Shown piece by piece: positions 59,727 to 64,000 of a stretch of DNA of 64,000 nt. The position numbers and the translations under genes were made by a program. The first letter of the stretch is position 1. Each line of letters opens with the position of its first letter. The stretch is from an uncultured Desulfovibrio sp. (GTDB lineage: Bacteria; Desulfobacterota; Desulfovibrionia; Desulfovibrionales; Desulfovibrionaceae). The notes under the pieces are model-generated. The model was not told the DNA's origin. It worked only from the letters and a program-made list of their open reading frames with translations, and searched no databases. Location: the NCBI GenBank assembly GCA_910587035.1, contig CAJUMQ010000005.1, positions 1-64,000 of the forward strand, in the 5' to 3' direction.

Positions 59727-60842
59727 TCAGCGAACGCTCACATAACCGCCAGGCACGCCGTAGGGACTTAGCACAACCTGCCAAAGCTGCATGTCACGCG
59801 CGCGAAAGCCGCCAGCGCAGCTAAGGAGATAATACCTGAACATGCGGCGGGTGCGCTCATCGCACTTGAAGCGTTTTTGCTCGCATCCCTCCTCAAACCT
59901 GGCCGCCCAGCACATGAGGGTCTTGTCATAATCCGCGCCAAAGTTTTGCCAGTCTTCCATGATGAACAAATCCACAAATGCTTTGGTAAGATTCTCCTCG
60001 GAGGGGAGCATCCCATTTGGAAATATGTATTTGTCCACCCAGGGGTACGTGCCCTTGCGCTGGTGATTTGCGCCGATGGTATGCAGCAGGAACAGCCCGG
60101 CAGGATTAAGCAGATTGCGGACCTCCCGCATGAAACTGCCATAATTTTTATAACCCACATGCTCAAACATGCCCACAGAGACTATGCGGTCATATTTGTC
60201 TTGCAGGGAGCGATAATCATCAAGTACCCATTCAATCTTGCCGACAGTGTCCCTATTACGGGCATATTCAATCTGCTCCCTGGATATGGATATGCCTGTC
60301 ACCTTCACGTCATAATGGCTGGCCATGTACATGGCCAGGCTGCCCCAGCCGCAGCCAATATCCAGAACTTTCATGCCAGGCTCAAGATATAGTTTGCGGC
60401 ATATGAGGTCCATCTTGGCATTCTGGGCGGCATCCAGATTGTCGGCATTGCGCCAGTAGGCGCAGCTGTAATTCATTGTTGGTCCAAGCATCCATTCAAA
60501 CATGTCATTGCCAAAATCATAATGCTTTTTGGCCACTTCGCGGGATTTGTCCGATGTCTGCAAATTAAAGATGGCCTGCCAGAGAGACAGGAGATGGCCG
60601 GGCAGGCTGTTGAGGCTGAATTTGCTCTCCAGATGCGCCTTGATGGCCTTGCAGAACATTACATCCATGGCCTGGCAATCCCACCAGCCGTCCATGTAAG
60701 CCTCGCCAATGCCGAGGGTGCCCTGCTGAAATATCTTTTTGTAAAGGCGGTCGTCATGAACCTGAATATCCCAGGGCCTTGTGCCGTCAATTTTTATATC
60801 AGCATTCTCCAGCAATGGCTCAAGTATCCGCCTGGCCTCCAT
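59727..60842 (-). CDS. cfa: Cyclopropane-fatty-acyl-phospholipid synthase
   Basis: A 371-residue SAM-dependent methyltransferase: YKKIFQQGTLGIGEAYMDGWWDC at the N-terminus, HYDFGNDMFEWMLGPTMNYSCAYW, SAM-binding VLDIGCGWGSLAMYMA and VGMFEHVGYKNY. It adds methylene from SAM across double bonds of membrane phospholipids. AAGGAGGGA precedes the ATG. It lies 14 bases after the acyl-CoA ligase gene, an uncommon link of Cfa with a ligase. Confidence 0.96.
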   Translation of the reverse strand: MEARRILEPLLENADIKIDGTRPWDIQVHDDRLYKKIFQQGTLGIGEAYMDGWWDCQAMDVMFCKAIKAHLESKFSLNSLPGHLLSLWQAIFNLQTSDKSREVAKKHYDFGNDMFEWMLGPTMNYSCAYWRNADNLDAAQNAKMDLICRKLYLEPGMKVLDIGCGWGSLAMYMASHYDVKVTGISISREQIEYARNRDTVGKIEWVLDDYRSLQDKYDRIVSVGMFEHVGYKNYGSFMREVRNLLNPAGLFLLHTIGANHQRKGTYPWVDKYIFPNGMLPSEENLTKAFVDLFIMEDWQNFGADYDKTLMCWAARFEEGCEQKRFKCDERTRRMFRYYLLSCAGGFRARDMQLWQVVLSPYGVPGGYVSVR

Positions 60843-60856
60843 TTGGATCCCTCCTT

Positions 60857-62491
60857 CTAATCCTTAGCAGACATCGCCTGTTCGCGCAGTTTGTAATGCA
60901 TCAGCTTGCCCGTGGCAGTATGGGGCAGGCTATCAACAATGTGATAATGTCTTGGCCTCTTGAATGCCGGCAGCATGGGATGGCTGGCGCAATAGTTTTT
61001 CAGCTCATCAATGGTGAGGCCCTCCTCGGCTGGCACAATATAGGCAGCCACGCACTGGCCGTGCCTCTTGTCCGGCTCGCCTATGACAGCGCATTCCGCG
61101 ACCTTGGGATGCTCATTGAGTATGGCCTCGATCTGGGTGGGATATATATTTTCACCAGAGCTGATGATCATGTCATCCTTGCGGCTGACAATGGTGACAA
61201 ATTCGTTTCTGTCCCATGTTCCCAGGTCGCCCGTATAATGATAGCCCTTGTAAAACTTCTTTTTGTTCATCTCGGGATTGTTCACATAGCATCCCGTAGA
61301 TTTTGCCGGCGAGCGTATAATGACTTCACCAACTTCGCTGCCGTCCATGGCAACCAGGTCATCCGGTTCCGCCAGGGCGCCGTCAGGCCGCACATGGACA
61401 ATGCGCACATCGTCATCTGTGCAGGACTGCCCAGCGCTGCCGGCCATATCCGGCAGATTGTAGGGGCGCAGGAATGTATTCCAGAAGGTCTCAGTGGTGC
61501 CATAGCCGTTGAAAATATTGGGTGTGAAAAGCTTCATGTATTTTTCACAGACGCTTTTCTCAAAAGGGCTGCCCATGGTGACAATTCCCCTAAGGGAGGA
61601 TATGTCCGCCGGGGCATGCGTCTGCGCCCTGGCAAGCAGGGCGATGATGGAAGGCACGCCGATTAGGAAAGTCACCTTTTCATCCTGGGCGATCTGCAGG
61701 CAGCGGCGCGGGTTGAACTCCCGCAGGATTACTACCTCGCCGCCGGCATACCATGTAGGTGTGGGGCCTCCGGAATGCAGGCCGCCACGATGGAACCAGG
61801 GGGTCATGTTCATGGTGCGGTCTGTGGCATTCATGGGGAAGTGCATGAGCACATCATGCGAGGAAAGTACCTCATTTATGGAGTTGATGGGCACGGCCTT
61901 TGCCCTGTTGGTGGTGCCGGAAGTATAGAGGCGGACAGTCTCGTCATAAATGTCCGGCCTGAATGGCAGCTGGGGATTTTCCACCGATCCTTTGGCCATG
62001 TATCCGGCGAGGTTTGTCTCGCCGGGCAGTTCATTGCCTGGTTTGCCTGCAAAAAGAACAATATCCGGTTTATGCGTTGCCAGAGCCAGCGCATTGCGGG
62101 CAACATCGGCAAAACTTTCATCAAATACGAAGACTTTTGGAGTGCTGTCATCAATCTGCAGGGCCAGCTCTCCGGCGGAAAGCCGAAAATTGACAGGGCA
62201 GCCAATGGCGCCGCTCTTGTGCCCGGCGATGTAACAAAAGCCGAATTCCGGGCTGTTGAAGAGCATATACATTAGAACATCATTTCTCGCGAGCCCGCCG
62301 TCGATCATTGCATTGGCCAGACGGTTGGCATCGGCGTTCAATTCCGCATAGGTCCAGCGGCGGCCGCTCTCCGGATCGCACATTGCCGGCTTGTCATGCA
62401 GCCGTGTTGTATTGCGCAGAAAACCATTCAGCCAGGTGAAGCCATGTTCAAAATTATCCCGGAACTGGGCCACATCATAGGTCGCGGGCAT
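60857..62491 (-). CDS. AMP-forming acyl-CoA (fatty acid) ligase
   Basis: A 544-residue ANL-superfamily enzyme: YTSGTTNRAKAVP (P-loop), NGYGTTETF, YHYTGDLG, RKDDMIISSGENIYP and the C-terminal catalytic Lys in TATGKLM. Overall similarity is to medium/long-chain fatty acid ligases. It activates a fatty acid to acyl-AMP, then CoA, or possibly to an ACP. Its start overlaps the end of the fabF-like gene by 17 bases. AAGGAGGCAG precedes the ATG. Confidence 0.9.
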   Translation of the reverse strand: MPATYDVAQFRDNFEHGFTWLNGFLRNTTRLHDKPAMCDPESGRRWTYAELNADANRLANAMIDGGLARNDVLMYMLFNSPEFGFCYIAGHKSGAIGCPVNFRLSAGELALQIDDSTPKVFVFDESFADVARNALALATHKPDIVLFAGKPGNELPGETNLAGYMAKGSVENPQLPFRPDIYDETVRLYTSGTTNRAKAVPINSINEVLSSHDVLMHFPMNATDRTMNMTPWFHRGGLHSGGPTPTWYAGGEVVILREFNPRRCLQIAQDEKVTFLIGVPSIIALLARAQTHAPADISSLRGIVTMGSPFEKSVCEKYMKLFTPNIFNGYGTTETFWNTFLRPYNLPDMAGSAGQSCTDDDVRIVHVRPDGALAEPDDLVAMDGSEVGEVIIRSPAKSTGCYVNNPEMNKKKFYKGYHYTGDLGTWDRNEFVTIVSRKDDMIISSGENIYPTQIEAILNEHPKVAECAVIGEPDKRHGQCVAAYIVPAEEGLTIDELKNYCASHPMLPAFKRPRHYHIVDSLPHTATGKLMHYKLREQAMSAKD

Positions 62492-63740
62492 TGTCTGCCT
62501 CCTTTGGTCTATAGCGGGAAATGATTATGCTTGAGTTCTGGCCGCCAAAGCCAAGGGAGTTGGACATGGCGGCATTTATTTTTGCTGGTCTGGCCCGGTT
62601 TGGCACATAGTCCAGATCACAATCCGGATCTGGCGTGGTGAGATTCAGGGTAGGCGGCAGAATGTCGTTTTTGATGGCCAGAATGCAGGAAATGATCTCG
62701 GTAAGGCCGCCAGCTCCCATCAGATGTCCGGTGGCCCCCTTGGTGGAGCTGGCCGGAGGAGCGGTGGCGATACCCCCGAATACATGCTTCATGGCCAATG
62801 TTTCGGCCTTGTCGCCCAGCTGGGTTGAGGTGCCATGGGCATTGATGTAGCCGATGTCGGAAGGCGCCATGCCCGCGTGTTCAAGAGCCCTGGCCATACA
62901 GGCCGCTGCGCCGCGGCCCTCCGGATCGGGAGCGGTTATGTGATAGCCGTCCAGAGTGTTGGCCCAGCCTGCAAGAACTGCGAGAATGTCCGCCCCGCGC
63001 TCAAGCGCGTCATCTTCCTTTTCCAGCAACAGGGCTCCGCCGCCTTCCCCGACCACAAAACCGTCCCTGTTGAGATCAAAGGGCCTGGATGCCGTGGCTG
63101 GATCATCATTTCTGCGCGAGAGGGCCCTGGCCTGGGCCAGGCTTGAGATTATGGGAGCGCAGAGGATACTCTCGCCGCCCATCACAACAACCGCTTTGGC
63201 GCTCCCGGAGAGAATAAGCAGGGCCGCGCTCATGAGAGCGTCCCCTCCAGCGGAGCAGGCTGTGTTCAATGTAAGACCGGGGCCATGGATTCCCAGGGCG
63301 ATGGAAAGTTGCGCGGCAGCCATGTTGCCCAGATTGGCAGGCACCAGATGCGGGCTTATGCGACCTGTGGCACTGGCCATGTAGGCGGCTCCGCTTGCCG
63401 ACAGATCCGTCACCCCTGCCATGGCTGTGCCCATGCAGATGCCGATTTCCTCGGCATGGGCGTTGATAGCCAGGCCTGATGATGTGAGTGCCTCAGTGGC
63501 TGCGGCATAGGCGTACTGGATAAATGTGGCGCTGGATCGGGCAACATTTCTCGGCAGCAGATCGGCGGCATTGAAGCCACTCACCTGCGCGGCTATGCGC
63601 ACAGGCAGGCGCGAATGGTCAAATCCAGTGATTGGCCCCACGCCACATTTGCCAGCGATCAGGTTGCGCCAGTATTCCTCAACGCCAATGCCAATGGGTG
63701 TCACTGCGCCCATGCCCGTTATGACAAGGCGGGAAGTCAT
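62475..63740 (-). CDS. fabF: Beta-ketoacyl-ACP synthase II-like protein
   Basis: A 421-residue ketosynthase with the full catalytic set: Cys162 (NTACSAGGD), His302 (NAHGTST), Lys334 and His339 (STKGATGHLMGAGG). It elongates acyl-ACP with malonyl-ACP. It is encoded away from acpP, fabD and fabG and beside a ligase, so it may be a secondary copy for a specialised lipid; the symbol is by family only. It overlaps the MltB-like gene by four bases (ATGA) and the ligase gene by 17. Confidence 0.92.
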   Translation of the reverse strand: MTSRLVITGMGAVTPIGIGVEEYWRNLIAGKCGVGPITGFDHSRLPVRIAAQVSGFNAADLLPRNVARSSATFIQYAYAAATEALTSSGLAINAHAEEIGICMGTAMAGVTDLSASGAAYMASATGRISPHLVPANLGNMAAAQLSIALGIHGPGLTLNTACSAGGDALMSAALLILSGSAKAVVVMGGESILCAPIISSLAQARALSRRNDDPATASRPFDLNRDGFVVGEGGGALLLEKEDDALERGADILAVLAGWANTLDGYHITAPDPEGRGAAACMARALEHAGMAPSDIGYINAHGTSTQLGDKAETLAMKHVFGGIATAPPASSTKGATGHLMGAGGLTEIISCILAIKNDILPPTLNLTTPDPDCDLDYVPNRARPAKINAAMSNSLGFGGQNSSIIISRYRPKEADNARDL

Positions 63741-64000
63741 AAAGTTTTTCCCTGTTTATCTTTGGCGCCCCGGGGAAGCTGCTGCGCGGAGGGATTTGCG
63801 ACAAGATCGCCCAGTGCAAGAATGGTATTGGCATAGACAGTGGAATGATTGTAGGTCATCAAAAGCCTGTGCATGGCCTCGCGCGACATATCCCTTTTCC
63901 AGCCATGTCTGGCAAGATAATTGGCGAGGCTGGCTATGGCATCAGCATCAGTGAAGAGATTCACCCGGCCATCGCCGTCACCGTCCGCTCCATAAACCGA
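63737..64000 (-). CDS. MltB-like lytic murein transglycosylase, C-terminal part (5' end outside window)
   Basis: The frame is open to the window edge and reads YGADGDGDGRVNLFTDADAIASLANYLARHGW, the typical end of the MltB/SLT_2 catalytic domain (DxDGDG...DAxxSxANYL). MTYNHSTVYANTILALGDLV follows, another family hallmark. The catalytic Glu would lie upstream, outside the window. The enzyme cleaves peptidoglycan glycan strands. Its stop overlaps the fabF start (ATGA), making it the first known member of the tightly packed operon here. Met at 63964 is internal. Confidence 0.85.
   Translation of the reverse strand, partial: SVYGADGDGDGRVNLFTDADAIASLANYLARHGWKRDMSREAMHRLLMTYNHSTVYANTILALGDLVANPSAQQLPRGAKDKQGKTL

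Overview
The window looks like chromosomal DNA of a sulfate-reducing deltaproteobacterium of the Desulfovibrionaceae (Desulfovibrio and relatives). The strongest evidence is dsrA-dsrB-dsrD (dissimilatory sulfite reductase) and the oxygen-defence set desulfoferrodoxin, rubredoxin and rubredoxin:oxygen oxidoreductase. Flagellar genes, ferritin, FeoB and HypA fit the same lifestyle. Most genes are moderately GC-rich. Two stretches are clearly AT-rich and look foreign: 1-1900 (a cell-surface glycan-type HAD gene) and about 51.5-52.1 kb (a degenerate tandem repeat array plus two small unknown genes).

Layout. 0-5 kb: 5'-truncated HAD/glycan gene, sodium:solute symporter, periplasmic OB-fold protein, HEAT-like protein. 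5-7.8 kb: a DUF2325 gene and feoB, downstream of a promoter whose spacer is a Fur-box-like palindrome. 7.9-9.4 kb: degenerate nuclease-like protein, unknown protein, DnaQ-like exonuclease. 9.6-11.6 kb: rfbB-rfbA for dTDP-sugar synthesis. 11.6-23.3 kb: hybrid histidine kinase, orphan oligopeptide-type binding protein, SWIM/SNF2 helicase, M16 protease, infA. 23.4-26.9 kb: pgpA and dsrABD. 27.3-35.8 kb: GNAT protein, lytic transglycosylase, Skp-like lipoprotein, secreted unknown, TrmH, NhaD-type antiporter, ferritin, orphan TctA. 36.1-38.2 kb: dfx-rub-roo, in which the 46-residue rubredoxin is easy to miss. 38.3-46.4 kb: phosphodiester glycosidase, metF, hypA, ilvA, YcaO protein, rplM-rpsI, radical SAM protein. 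46.5-52.8 kb: AsmA and unknown genes. 52.8-55.8 kb: pseudo-receiver/TPR protein and flgB-flgC-fliE behind a sigma-54 promoter. 55.9-58.1 kb: DMT transporter, AraC regulator, flagellin remnant. 58.2-64 kb: a tight envelope/lipid operon (MltB-like, FabF-like, acyl-CoA ligase, Cfa, HD protein, Ddl).

How it fits together: DsrAB carries out the terminal step of sulfate respiration. Dfx, Rub and Roo remove superoxide and oxygen. FeoB and ferritin import and store the iron these enzymes need. The rfb genes, transglycosylases, AsmA, Skp-like protein and terminal operon serve the cell envelope.

I saw no tRNA, rRNA, insertion sequence, CRISPR array or prophage. The least explained signals are a dispersed hairpin family with compensatory stem changes, the ~32-bp degenerate tandem array, a cluster of palindromes upstream of dsrAB, a Cys-rich micro-ORF between rubredoxin and roo, and the unusual composition of the terminal operon.
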